Assembly (NCBI RefSeq): GCF_014982715.1
Contig: NZ_JADCJY010000001.1
Location: 1,612,001-1,676,000, forward strand
Length of the DNA stretch: 64,000 nt
Direction: 5' to 3'
Source: Gallalistipes aquisgranensis
GTDB taxonomy: Bacteria > Bacteroidota > Bacteroidia > Bacteroidales > Rikenellaceae
Made by a program: the position numbers and the translations under genes. Below, in pieces: positions 1-8,527 of the stretch. The notes under the pieces are model-generated. The model had not been told where the DNA came from. It did not search any database and saw only the letters and a list, made by a program, of their open reading frames with translations. The stretch's first letter is position 1, and every line of letters begins with the position of its first letter.

Positions 1-276
1 CGATTTGGCCAACACGGCCCCCAGCATCATGCCGGACGGCATGCCGAACAGCAACGTGCTGACCAGAGGCGAGGCTACCGCCGTCAGCAGGGCACATCCC
101 ACGCCGAAACGTACCGCAGCCACCAGCGTGAACAGCATGATGGGCAGCAGGGCTTTCCCGCCCCACGGAACGAGATGGCACAACTGGGGAAAAAGAACGT
201 TGGCGGCCACGAACAGGGCACTCCACAGATAAACGGCAGGCTGACCCAGAGTCAGCGTCTTAACATTCGCATTCAT
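1..276 (-). CDS. ECF-type transporter S-component-like membrane protein (C-terminus cut by window edge)
   Basis: The minus frame is open from the ATG at 276 to the window edge, giving 92 residues of a very hydrophobic protein. At least two membrane segments are visible: one around residues 15-30 and one around 44-65. The stretch with LFPQLCHLVPWGG followed by PIMLFTLVAA, and later SPLVSTLLFGMPSG, resembles the small S-components of energy-coupling-factor (ECF) vitamin transporters annotated in Bacteroides. The substrate cannot be told. A well-formed promoter lies just upstream (318-347), so this is the first gene of its transcript. It is divergent from tatA. The family assignment is from memory of related sequences and is moderate. 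Confidence 0.6.
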   Translation of the reverse strand, partial: MNANVKTLTLGQPAVYLWSALFVAANVLFPQLCHLVPWGGKALLPIMLFTLVAAVRFGVGCALLTAVASPLVSTLLFGMPSGMMLGAVLAKS

Positions 277-317
277 AATCACTTACATTCTATGTAAAAC
301 CCGTTGATTATTGAAGA

Positions 318-347
318 CAAAGATAAGTTTTTGCGTCAAAAAATCAA
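318..347 (-). promoter_or_regulatory. Promoter for the ECF-like gene (TTG-N19-TATCTTTG)
   Basis: On the minus strand the -7 box TATCTTTG (325 to 318) is preceded by TTG (347 to 345) with a 19-nt spacer. This fits the Bacteroidota sigma-ABfr promoter pattern. The expected start of transcription is about 35 nt upstream of the ATG at 276. Confidence 0.6.
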
Positions 348-408
348 ACGGCACACTAAAATAAGGCGTAAATCAGTTTTAATGGTAGCCGAATCTCTTT
401 TTTTATCG

Positions 409-416
409 TATATTTG
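409..416 (+). promoter_or_regulatory. -7 box for tatA (TATATTTG)
   Basis: TATATTTG lies 55 nt upstream of the tatA ATG. No clear TTG element is seen at the right spacing, so the call rests on the -7 match and position. The rest of 277-471 is AT-rich and holds only this box and the divergent promoter. Confidence 0.45.
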
Positions 417-471
417 CACGATACAACATATCGTTCAACCGTATTCAATTACCCTTAAAACTGAAAACACC

Positions 472-693
472 ATGTTAGCAGCCATGTTGCCGTTAGGCGT
501 TATAGGTCCCTGGCAGATCGTCGTGATCGTCCTTCTGGTAGTCCTTCTCTTCGGCGGACGCAAGATTCCCGAACTGATGCGCGGAATGGGCCGGGGCATG
601 AAAGAGTTCAAGGACGCCCTCAACAAGGATTACACCGCCGAGGACGAGAACCAGAAAAAGACGACTTCGGACAAGGACGGCGCCGCACAATAG
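472..693 (+). CDS. tatA: Twin-arginine translocase subunit TatA
   Basis: This 73-residue protein has one N-terminal membrane helix (about residues 12-27). It is followed by the TatA hinge FGGRKIPELMRGMGRGM, an amphipathic helix and a short charged tail (KDYTAEDENQKK). TatA forms the size-variable pore for folded twin-arginine substrates in the inner membrane. The start at 472 was preferred because the hydrophobic helix begins soon after it and the -7 box at 409-416 lies upstream. The frame is open further upstream but has no TatA-like residues there. A second in-frame ATG at 484 would give 69 residues. tatC follows after 27 nt. No tatB-like gene is in the window, so this may be a minimal TatAC system. 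Confidence 0.93.
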   Translation: MLAAMLPLGVIGPWQIVVIVLLVVLLFGGRKIPELMRGMGRGMKEFKDALNKDYTAEDENQKKTTSDKDGAAQ

Positions 694-720
694 TACGGAA
701 ACCGAAAATTCAGACGGCCC

Positions 721-1815
721 ATGTCCGAGAAAATGAAAAAGTCATCCGATGAGATGACTTTTTTCGAACATATCGACGCCCTGCGTCCCCATCTGGTGCG
801 GGGGGTCATGGCATTGCTGGTCATGATGGTGGTCGCCTTCCTGGCCAAGAAGTTCATCATCGACCTGGTGCTGATGGGACCCCAGTCGCCGGATTTCCCC
901 ACGAACAGGTTCCTGTGCCACATGTCCCACCTGCTGATGGGAGACGACACGCTGTGCATCAACCAGATCAAGTTCAACATGGTGAACACGGCGCTCTCGG
1001 GACAGTTCAACCTGCACATGCAGGTAGCGTTCGTCGCGGCCATCGTGGTGGCGGTTCCCTATCTTCTGTGGGAGATATGGCGTTTCGTACTGCCGGCCCT
1101 CACGCCGCGGGAGCGCCACAAAAGCCGCATGTTCGTACTTTACGTCTCGCTCTGTTTCTTCACGGGACTGCTGTTCGGCTACTACATCATCACTCCCCTT
1201 TCGATCAACTTCTTCTCGACCTACCAGGCGAGCACCGAAATCACGAACATGATCGACGTGAAGAGCTACCTCTCCACCGTACTGCACGTTTCGCTGGCCT
1301 GCGCGATCGTCTTCCAGCTGCCGCTGCTGGTCTATTTCCTGACGAAAATGGGGCTCATCACGACCGCTTTCCTCAAACGCTACCGCCGCCACGCGATCGT
1401 GCTGCTCACCGTCGTTTCGGCCGTCATCACGCCGCCCGACCTGTTCAGTCTGGTACTGGTGGTCATTCCCCTCTACGCACTCTATGAACTCAGCATTCAT
1501 TTGGCCGCACGGGTGGAGCGCAAAATGGCCCGGGAAGAGGAACAGGAGAGCGGAGGGACGGACGACACGCCCGACAACGATCCGGATACCCCCGAAAGTT
1601 CCGCTCCGGCGGCAGCGGCCGTAACCCGGGGAAACGGGGAGCCTTCACCCGCAGAAGAGACGCATCCGGAAGGTGCGGAAGCGCAACCGGAAACAGAAAA
1701 CGCACCGCAGGCCCCGGTCGCTCCGGCCGAGCCCAAAATCCCCGAAGACGATTACCGGTACATTTCGTTCGAAGAAGACGACGAAGAGGAAGACCCGGAC
1801 ACCATCTACCGGTAG
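721..1815 (+). CDS. tatC: Twin-arginine translocase subunit TatC with long acidic C-terminal tail
   Basis: TatC is the multi-spanning receptor that binds twin-arginine signal peptides. The N-terminal region has the family's early acidic/His motif (MTFFEHIDALRPHL, about residues 12-25). Six membrane segments follow up to about residue 265, including the conserved stretch GLLFGYYIITP and the late ITPPD motif. A typical TatC ends near there. This one continues for about 96 residues (269-364) that are rich in Asp, Glu, Pro and Ala and end in an acidic run plus DTIYR. The tail should be cytoplasmic. It is the second gene of a tatA-tatC operon ending at a strong hairpin (1844-1880). Confidence 0.95.
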   Translation: MSEKMKKSSDEMTFFEHIDALRPHLVRGVMALLVMMVVAFLAKKFIIDLVLMGPQSPDFPTNRFLCHMSHLLMGDDTLCINQIKFNMVNTALSGQFNLHMQVAFVAAIVVAVPYLLWEIWRFVLPALTPRERHKSRMFVLYVSLCFFTGLLFGYYIITPLSINFFSTYQASTEITNMIDVKSYLSTVLHVSLACAIVFQLPLLVYFLTKMGLITTAFLKRYRRHAIVLLTVVSAVITPPDLFSLVLVVIPLYALYELSIHLAARVERKMAREEEQESGGTDDTPDNDPDTPESSAPAAAAVTRGNGEPSPAEETHPEGAEAQPETENAPQAPVAPAEPKIPEDDYRYISFEEDDEEEDPDTIYR

Positions 1816-1843
1816 CCGTTCCCGATGATTTTCCGAAACAGAA

Positions 1844-1880
1844 AAATTCCCCTGCCGCAGACAGTGCGGCAGGGGAATTT
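1844..1880. terminator. Bidirectional terminator hairpin between tatC and the barrel gene
   Basis: A perfect 16-bp stem (1844-1859 with 1865-1880) has a 5-nt loop and A/T-rich flanks. It lies between the convergent ends of tatC (+) and the outer-membrane barrel gene (-), so it can terminate both. Confidence 0.85.
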
Positions 1881-1987
1881 CACAACGGAGACAGAACGTA
1901 CGACGGAAAGGGAAGCATCATCCGCAACTCGTTCCTTTTCTCTCCCGAAATCTCCGGGACAGGCTTTCCCATCTTCCGAAAACAGAA

Positions 1988-3676
1988 TCAGAACGAGAGC
2001 ACGGCTCCGGCCATCACATTGATTCCCATGGAACGGTAATGGTCGAACAGATAGAGCTTGCTGCATGCCAGATTGTGTCCCGCCAGAAAGACCCGCACCA
2101 TACGGCTGACCTTGAGCTGCGCTTCCAGATTGACATCCACCACGGGCGAAAGTCTGACCGTTTCGTAGTCCCAGACGGTCGCGTCCTCCTTCAAATAAGG
2201 CATTTCGTAACAGTAGCGGCGGCCGGACAGTTCGGCTCCGGCCCGGATCGTGAACTTGTCGCGGTAATCGTAGCGCAGATTCAGCGAAACATCGAAATCG
2301 GGACGGTCGCCGGCCTTGTCCAGGTTTTTCAGCGTATAACCGTAATAATGGGCGGCAGCCTCGAGCGAAAAACTGCCCGAAACGCGTCCGTCCAGTTCGG
2401 CCCCGACCGTAAAACGGGTGGCGTTGTCGGTCAGATAACCGAACGTTGCATCGGGCAGATAGGCGAAAAAGTTGAGTTTGCGGAAGAATGTCACCCCCGC
2501 ATAGGCCTTGTAGGAGAACGATGAGGAAAAACTTCCCGTGATACCGGCCCGGCCGTTGTACTCGGCCGTATTGGGCATCACGAGACCGGCCGCTGCGAAA
2601 GGATTCTGCAACGAGGTGCTGCGGTAACCGTTGTTCTGCAAACGGCCGTCCACCTCCACGAAAGGCACGAAATAGCCGCTCGTCACGTCGAACGTGATGC
2701 GGAAATCGGGAAAGAACCAGTTGTCCTGCGTCCCGCCGTCATAGACGTAATCGACGCCCAGCATGAACTTGAAACGCTCCAGGTCGATCCCGTAACGGAT
2801 GCCTGCCGAAGCGATCCGGTCCGTATAGTCGAGCTTGTCGTTCCCCCAGTAGCCGTCGAACCCGCCTTTCAGCATGAACGTGTGGACACCGAACTTACGG
2901 CCCAATTCCGCCACGGCCTGCAGCCCCGTCTCTTCATAGTCGTACCGGTCGGTCATGTAATACCCCTCCAGTCCGATGCGGAAATTGAGCCGCGAAAGGT
3001 CCTTGAAATCGTTTCCCAACTCGACCCGCGCACGGGGCGTCGAATAGTGCTGGCGGGTGACATCCGGGAAACGGGTATTCACCCCCTCTGCCGGAGCGTC
3101 CGCAGCCAGCTGCGGCATGATCCCGTAGCGGGAAACCAGCCGGTAGTCGTAACCCACTTCGCCCCGGACCGCCGTACGCCCCCAGGCGTGCATTCCGTAC
3201 GCCCCCACACGGTTCGAAGTACCCGTGGCAGGCTCCTTGCGGCCCGCATCGCCCTCGATGTCGGCATATTGTCCGTAGTGATTGACATAGACTCCGCCTC
3301 CTCCCTGGCGGCTGTCCCAATGGCCGTAGAAGTCCAGCAGGCTCTGCAAGGGATAACCCACCCCGGCCTTCAGAAAGAACGGAGCCGACGGACGGTAGGC
3401 GGCGGTACTGAGCCTCACCGGATTGATGGCCGGAACGCCGAAACCGGTATGCCACACCGACGGACGGATCGAGTAGCCGATCTCCGGACGCAGCGACACG
3501 GTGTCGGTCATGCGGGGCACGATACCGAGTTTCACGGCCTTCCCCACGTCGGGCACATACTCCTTGTTGACCTCCACCTGTTTGTTCAGTTCGCCCTCCT
3601 GGGCCATGGCCGATCCCGCTCCGCCGCACAGGTGGAGACAGACTCCGGCCGCGATCACCCCTACTATCCGGTTCAT
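1988..3676 (-). CDS. Outer-membrane beta-barrel protein paired with a periplasmic TPR protein
   Basis: The protein has about 562 residues. It has a signal peptide (MNRIVGVIAAGVCLHLCGG...AMAQ) and then a short periplasmic segment containing VNKEYVPDVGKAVKLG. The rest is a long series of alternating aromatic/hydrophobic strands ending in VLSF, a C-terminal phenylalanine typical of BAM substrates. I see no TonB box or plug domain, so it is a barrel protein and not a complete TonB-dependent receptor. The frame also has an ATG at 3742, but that would put 22 charged residues before the signal peptide, so 3676 was chosen. It follows the TPR gene by 67 nt on the same strand and probably shares its transcript. 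The role is unknown; a joint job in envelope assembly or polymer export is inference. Confidence 0.75.
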   Translation of the reverse strand: MNRIVGVIAAGVCLHLCGGAGSAMAQEGELNKQVEVNKEYVPDVGKAVKLGIVPRMTDTVSLRPEIGYSIRPSVWHTGFGVPAINPVRLSTAAYRPSAPFFLKAGVGYPLQSLLDFYGHWDSRQGGGGVYVNHYGQYADIEGDAGRKEPATGTSNRVGAYGMHAWGRTAVRGEVGYDYRLVSRYGIMPQLAADAPAEGVNTRFPDVTRQHYSTPRARVELGNDFKDLSRLNFRIGLEGYYMTDRYDYEETGLQAVAELGRKFGVHTFMLKGGFDGYWGNDKLDYTDRIASAGIRYGIDLERFKFMLGVDYVYDGGTQDNWFFPDFRITFDVTSGYFVPFVEVDGRLQNNGYRSTSLQNPFAAAGLVMPNTAEYNGRAGITGSFSSSFSYKAYAGVTFFRKLNFFAYLPDATFGYLTDNATRFTVGAELDGRVSGSFSLEAAAHYYGYTLKNLDKAGDRPDFDVSLNLRYDYRDKFTIRAGAELSGRRYCYEMPYLKEDATVWDYETVRLSPVVDVNLEAQLKVSRMVRVFLAGHNLACSKLYLFDHYRSMGINVMAGAVLSF

Positions 3677-3743
3677 ATCGTCTTGCTTTCTTTTTTTCAG
3701 TTCTGTTTTTTCATCCGGCCGCTCTTCCCGCGGCACACGCATT

Positions 3744-6728
3744 CTATTTCAGTGCCTTGATCCGCTCGCGGGCAGCCTCCACGATACCGTCGTCGGCAGG
3801 AGAATACCCCTCCACGATGCTCTGGTACGTGGCCCGTGCCTGGAAGGCATCGCCGGCCTTGGCATAGATGTCCCCCAAAAGCAGGAAAGCCCTGGCCACC
3901 CAGTAGGTGTGGGGGGAGTTCTGTTCGGAAAAGGCGAAAATCCGCTTCTCGGCCTCTGCCGTATCGCCCGCATCATAGAGCGACTCGATCACCCGGTAGG
4001 TCGCCTCGGCCCCTTCGGCCGTACGGCTCTCTCCGGCGAGCATTCCGTAAAGTTCCAGGGCTTCGCTCCTCTTCCCCTCCTTCTCCAACACGGACGCCTT
4101 GAGGTAACGGGCCCGGCGCGTCACATCCGCGTCGGCATAGGGCGATTCGAGCACCCGGTCGGCAGCGGCCAGCGTCTCCGCCGCATCACCCTGCGCCTCC
4201 ACAGCGTTCAGATAGCCGCCCAGCGCTCCGGCCACCGTGGTCGGATTCGTAGCCGCACGGCTCAGTTTCAGATAAGCGTCCGCCGAGGTGGGATACTCCT
4301 TCTCCTCGAAACTCAGCGTAGCCAGCTTTTCGAGACCGCGCACCGTAAAATCGTTGAAATAGAGCGAAGACAGCTCTTCGAGCGTACCGATCGCCCCGGC
4401 ACGGTTGTTCTCCCGGAGCAGACTCTCGCTCAGGTAGTAGAGGGCATTGGGCCGGTAGGTCCCGCGCGGATAGTTTTTCAGATAAGCGTTCAGTGCTTCC
4501 GAAGAACGGGCGGCATCGCCCGTGAGATAGATGCGCTCGGCGCTCACATAGGCCAGCGAATCGCGGCGGCGGGCTGTCAGATCGGTCTCGATGCCCGTTT
4601 TTTTCGCAAAGTCGAAATAGGCATCCACGTCGTTCTGATCCACGTAGATACCCCGGATGGCCAGCAGGGCGTCCTTGGCCTGCGGCGACGAGGGGGCTTT
4701 CTCCACCACCGTCTTGTAGTATTTCAGCGCCTGCGCGTTATCCCCCAGATTCTGGTAAACGAGCCCCAGGTCGGAGAGGGCGGCCGTATAATGGGTCCCG
4801 GCAGGATATTTGGCGATGTAGCGCTTGAGCTGGGCGGCTCCGTCCGCAAACCGCTCCCCGGCGATGTAGGTACGGGCCAGTTCGTACATGGCATCGTCCA
4901 CATAGTCGCCCTCGCCCGCCGAGATGATCTCCTGCAGGGTTTCGATCTTCCGCTGGGGACGGTTCACCAGCCCGAGCGCGACGGCCCGCTGGAACTGGGC
5001 ATAGAAACGCTCGTCGGTCGCCAGCCGGATCGCCCGGTCGTAGGCTTCGATCGCTTTCCAGTAGGAACGCTCGGCATACAGGATGTCTCCCTCGCGGTTG
5101 TAGGTGTCGGCCCGGTAACGGTCGCCGGTCTTGTAGCGTCCGAGGAACTTGTCGAACCATTCGCGGGCCTCGTCCCAGCGCTCCAGGTTGAAATAGCAAT
5201 ACCCCAGATTGTAATGCGCCAGCACATTCTCCGGCTCGGATGCTGGCGACAGGCGGATATAACTGCGGTAGAGCGGAATGGCCTTCTCCCATTCGCCCTT
5301 CCGGCACAGGATTTCGGCCTTCCAGAACGAGGTGAGCGCCGTGTATTTCGGATTGAAACGGTTCTCCGTCGAAAGGTCGAGCAGGCGGTCGGCATTGTCC
5401 AGGTCGCCGGCATTGAAGAACTCCAGTCCCCGGAAATAGGCGATCTTCTGATAGGCCGTCCGGATGTTGTTGTCCGGGTCGGGAATACGGCTGATCGCCT
5501 CCCAGGCGGCCTCGTAATTGCGGGAATTGTAATAGGCAGCGATCAGATACTCCTGCACCTGGTCGCGGCGGGGCGAATCGGGATATTCCTTCAGATAGCG
5601 GGTCAGCACGTTGATCGCCTCGTTGAAGACGCCGCCGCCCAACTCATACTGCAGTTTGCCGTAATTGAACAGCGCATCCTCCCGGATCGCCTCGTCCCAC
5701 TCCCCGGACGAGGCCACCAGAAACGAGTGCATGGCACGAGGCTTGTCGCCCAACCTCAGATAACAGTCGGCCAGATGGTAGCTGGCGTTCTGCGCCAACC
5801 GGTCGTCGGCCGCACAGACGGGAGCCAGCTCCTTCGCCGCCTCGGCGAAATACCCCTCCATATAGTCGGAAAACCCTTTCAGATAGAGCTCCTGCCGCTT
5901 CATCTCCCCGCCCAACTCCCGGTAACGGTCGAGATAGGAGATCGTCCGGGCATAGTCCCCCTTGTGGAACCACGCTTCGGCCAGCAGGCGGGCCGCCTCT
6001 TTCGCCCGGGCATCGGTCGTCCCCTGCATCAGGGCGTCGCCGTGAACCGTGACATAGTCGTAATCGTTCTGCAGAAAAGCGATCTGCAGGAGGTAATAAG
6101 GGATCACCTTCGCATAGGCTTCATCCGACTGCAACTTCTGAAACCCCTCCCTGGCGGCATTGTAATTCTCCTTGATATAGTCGATGTACGAAAGATGGTA
6201 AAGGGCATGGCGGCCGTACTCACCGGCGGCATCCACCTGCCGGAAACAGGGATAAGCCTTGTCGTACTCCTCCTGCATGAACAGCGTGTGCCCCAGTTTG
6301 AACTGGTATTCGTCCTGCTCCTCCCTGGGCAATTCGAAGGGATTGACGGCCAGCAACGCGTCCCGCGCCGCACTCCACTCCCCCTTCGCATAGCTGAGCG
6401 AAGCCGAAGCGAAGCGCACGTCGTTGTTGTAGATCGAGTTGGGATACTCCTGCAGGAAGGCGGCCAGCAACGCAGGAGCGGTCTCCTGCTCCAGTTCGGC
6501 GGCACACATGGCATCGTAATAGCGCAGCTTCATGGCCAGACGCGCGTCGGCTTTCCCCGTCAGGGGCAGGGCCCGGGCGAACTCGGCCTGCGCGGCACCG
6601 AACTTGCGGGCCCGGTAGAGCTCCACTCCCCTGCGGTAATGGGCTTCGGGCCCCTCCGTCTGTGCGGATACGGACCCCGTTATGAGGAACAGGGAGGCGG
6701 CCAGCGCCCCGAAGAGAATCTTTCGCAT
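3744..6728 (-). CDS. Large secreted tetratricopeptide-repeat (TPR) protein
   Basis: The protein has 994 residues: a signal peptide (MRKILFGALAASLFLITGSVSAQ) and then almost wholly TPR-type helical repeats. Repeat signatures recur along the whole length, such as HYRRGVELYRARKFGAAQAEF, HYNLGYCYFNLERWDEAREWF and LSDLGLVYQNLGDNAQALKYY. The C-terminal end resembles the YbgF/BamD type (LLGDIYAKAGDAFQARATYQSI). It is probably periplasmic and acts as a protein-protein scaffold. An upstream ATG at 6752 exists, but a -7 box at 6750-6757 would place transcription start downstream of it, so 6728 was chosen. It is the first gene of a pair with the outer-membrane barrel, and no enzyme domain is visible. 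Confidence 0.85.
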   Translation of the reverse strand: MRKILFGALAASLFLITGSVSAQTEGPEAHYRRGVELYRARKFGAAQAEFARALPLTGKADARLAMKLRYYDAMCAAELEQETAPALLAAFLQEYPNSIYNNDVRFASASLSYAKGEWSAARDALLAVNPFELPREEQDEYQFKLGHTLFMQEEYDKAYPCFRQVDAAGEYGRHALYHLSYIDYIKENYNAAREGFQKLQSDEAYAKVIPYYLLQIAFLQNDYDYVTVHGDALMQGTTDARAKEAARLLAEAWFHKGDYARTISYLDRYRELGGEMKRQELYLKGFSDYMEGYFAEAAKELAPVCAADDRLAQNASYHLADCYLRLGDKPRAMHSFLVASSGEWDEAIREDALFNYGKLQYELGGGVFNEAINVLTRYLKEYPDSPRRDQVQEYLIAAYYNSRNYEAAWEAISRIPDPDNNIRTAYQKIAYFRGLEFFNAGDLDNADRLLDLSTENRFNPKYTALTSFWKAEILCRKGEWEKAIPLYRSYIRLSPASEPENVLAHYNLGYCYFNLERWDEAREWFDKFLGRYKTGDRYRADTYNREGDILYAERSYWKAIEAYDRAIRLATDERFYAQFQRAVALGLVNRPQRKIETLQEIISAGEGDYVDDAMYELARTYIAGERFADGAAQLKRYIAKYPAGTHYTAALSDLGLVYQNLGDNAQALKYYKTVVEKAPSSPQAKDALLAIRGIYVDQNDVDAYFDFAKKTGIETDLTARRRDSLAYVSAERIYLTGDAARSSEALNAYLKNYPRGTYRPNALYYLSESLLRENNRAGAIGTLEELSSLYFNDFTVRGLEKLATLSFEEKEYPTSADAYLKLSRAATNPTTVAGALGGYLNAVEAQGDAAETLAAADRVLESPYADADVTRRARYLKASVLEKEGKRSEALELYGMLAGESRTAEGAEATYRVIESLYDAGDTAEAEKRIFAFSEQNSPHTYWVARAFLLLGDIYAKAGDAFQARATYQSIVEGYSPADDGIVEAARERIKALK

Positions 6729-6749
6729 AATCGGACTGTTTTTCCCGGA

Positions 6750-6757
6750 CAAATTTA
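6750..6757 (-). promoter_or_regulatory. -7 box for the TPR-barrel operon (TAAATTTG)
   Basis: On the minus strand TAAATTTG runs 6757 to 6750, 21 nt before the chosen ATG at 6728. No TTG element is seen at the usual distance, so support is moderate. Confidence 0.4.
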
Positions 6758-6825
6758 TAAAAATTTATCGGACTTTCGGGAATGATTCTTGCACAATCCC
6801 TTTCCGGCCACAAAATACGCCGGAT

Positions 6826-7242
6826 ATGGAAACGATCGCACTCGAATGGAGGGGCGGAACGGGATTCGAACTGCAGGAGACGCCCCCTGCCCGTACGCTG
6901 GGAGCCAGACACCTGATGCTTCTGGCACTGGGAAAGTGTTCGGCCTCCACGGCCCTCGCCCTGATGGGGCGGATGAGGCTCCACATCACCCGTCTGCGGC
7001 TCGAAGTGTCGGGCCGCCTGTCGGACGACGCACGGCGGGAGACCGCCGTGTTCCTCTCGTTCCACCAGGTTTTCCGGATCGAATGCACTGAGCGGGAGGA
7101 GGCCGGACGGATCGCCCGGGCAGTCGAGCTCGCACTCTCCCGCTACTGCGGCGTGTCGCTGATGCTGGAGATGATCGCACCGCTCTCCTACGAACTGTAC
7201 GTCAACCGGGAGGCTCTCGTCCCGGAAGAGGCCGGGGCATAG
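6826..7242 (+). CDS. OsmC/Ohr-family protein
   Basis: The protein has 138 residues with the OsmC fold pattern. The first family cysteine lies in LGKCSASTAL (C38) and the second in SRYCGVSL (C108). These two cysteines reduce organic hydroperoxides in OsmC and Ohr enzymes. Similarity to the more general OsmC-like group is clearer than to Ohr itself, so the substrate is left open. It is cytoplasmic, with no signal peptide. The frame is open upstream, but the ATG at 6826 begins the family's first strand (METIALEWRGG). It is divergent from the TPR gene and converges on the tolC-like gene with a 1-nt gap and no terminator between them. Confidence 0.8.
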   Translation: METIALEWRGGTGFELQETPPARTLGARHLMLLALGKCSASTALALMGRMRLHITRLRLEVSGRLSDDARRETAVFLSFHQVFRIECTEREEAGRIARAVELALSRYCGVSLMLEMIAPLSYELYVNREALVPEEAGA

Positions 7243-7243
7243 A

Positions 7244-8527
7244 CTAAGGGAAAGGTTCGCCCGCCGCACGGCGGTACTGGGCGATCGACACCTTCTGGTT
7301 GAAGTTGGCCGTCACCGCATTGGTATAGAGCTGTATCCACGAAAGCTGGGCCGACAGGACATCCAGAATCGTCAACTGCCCCTCGTTGTAACTGAACGTA
7401 CTCAGGTCGAGATTCTGCCGGGCTATGTCGAGGCTGCGGAGCGAGGCGGACACCTGCACCGTACTCTCCTCGATCCCCGTCCACGCGTCGCGGACCTCCT
7501 GCACGATCCGGTCCTTCGTCTCCAGAGCGGCATATTCGCTCGAGCGGACGGCGGCCCGCCGGGCCGCCACGGCATGCCTCCGCTCGCCCCAGGCGAAGAT
7601 CGGAACGCTCAGCCTCAGGAAAGCCAGCCCGTCGAGTTCCGTGGCACCCCGGAAATTGGGCGACGTATTGCGCCAGACGCCGCTGACCCCGAGCGAAAGC
7701 CGGGGATTGTAGGGTGCCGCGGCCAGTTTCATCCCGTAGGTCTCGTAACCGACCCGGAGCAGGGCGGCCCGGTAATCGGGCCTGCGGTCCAAAATACGGG
7801 CCGGTTCCACTCTCGGAGGAACGAGCACCCCGGTCAGAATGTCGTTGGCCAGTTTCACCTCCCGGTCGGCAGGCGCGCCCATCAGCAGATTGAAATTGTG
7901 GAGAGCCACCCGGTACCCCTTCTCGGTATTGACCGCCTGGTATTCCGCCTCGCTCAGGCGCGATTCGATCATCAGCAGGTCGGTCCTGGCGATATACCCG
8001 TCCTCGAAACGGATCGCAATCACTCTTTTCAGCTCCCGGATAATCTCCACATATTGCAGGGTGGCCTTGTGCAGCTCCTGCGCGGCGGCCAGGTTCCAGT
8101 AGGCATAGTCGGCTGCGTAGACCACGTCCAGCAGCGTGAACCGGCGGTCGAGAGCCGACATTTCGTAGGCGGTCTGCGCCTGCCGGAAAGCATTGCGCAC
8201 GCCGCCTCCGCCGTAGACTGTCTGGATCACCTCCGGCTGCAAGGCAAAGGAGTAGGGGTGCAGCCACTCGAGACCGGAAGGGCCCGTCGCCCAGCGGTCC
8301 CTGAAATTGACCGAGAAATCGCCCGAGGCATCCAGCCGGGGCAGAAAGGCCTTTTTCCGGCCCAGAGCCTCCTGCCAGGCGGTCTGCACGGTCTGGTCGG
8401 ATATTTTGAGCCGGTAGCTGTACGCCACCACGGCATCGCGGTACTCCTCGATCCGCAGGGACGGCTGGGACCGGACCGGAAGTGCCGCCGAAACGGCCGC
8501 AAGCAGAAAAACGAATGCTCGTATCAT
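7244..8527 (-). CDS. TolC-family outer-membrane efflux protein
   Basis: The protein has 427 residues with a signal peptide (MIRAFVFLLAAVSAALPVRSQ) and two OEP repeats of long alpha-helical segments. Typical sequences are AQTAYEMSALDRRFTLLDV, IESRLSEAEYQAVNTEKGYRVAL in the first half, and TFSYNEGQLTILDVLSAQLSWIQ near the C-terminus. It forms the outer-membrane duct of the tripartite pump encoded just upstream. Its start overlaps the RND stop in an ATGA arrangement (8524-8527), which implies translational coupling. It is the last gene of the operon and its stop lies 2 nt from the convergent osmC-like stop. There is no lipobox. Confidence 0.92.
   Translation of the reverse strand: MIRAFVFLLAAVSAALPVRSQPSLRIEEYRDAVVAYSYRLKISDQTVQTAWQEALGRKKAFLPRLDASGDFSVNFRDRWATGPSGLEWLHPYSFALQPEVIQTVYGGGGVRNAFRQAQTAYEMSALDRRFTLLDVVYAADYAYWNLAAAQELHKATLQYVEIIRELKRVIAIRFEDGYIARTDLLMIESRLSEAEYQAVNTEKGYRVALHNFNLLMGAPADREVKLANDILTGVLVPPRVEPARILDRRPDYRAALLRVGYETYGMKLAAAPYNPRLSLGVSGVWRNTSPNFRGATELDGLAFLRLSVPIFAWGERRHAVAARRAAVRSSEYAALETKDRIVQEVRDAWTGIEESTVQVSASLRSLDIARQNLDLSTFSYNEGQLTILDVLSAQLSWIQLYTNAVTANFNQKVSIAQYRRAAGEPFP

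Noticed and set aside
3501-6785. Plus-strand open frame of about 1094 codons opposite the TPR gene
   Set aside because: The minus frame has a signal peptide and clear TPR repeats; the plus frame has none of these.
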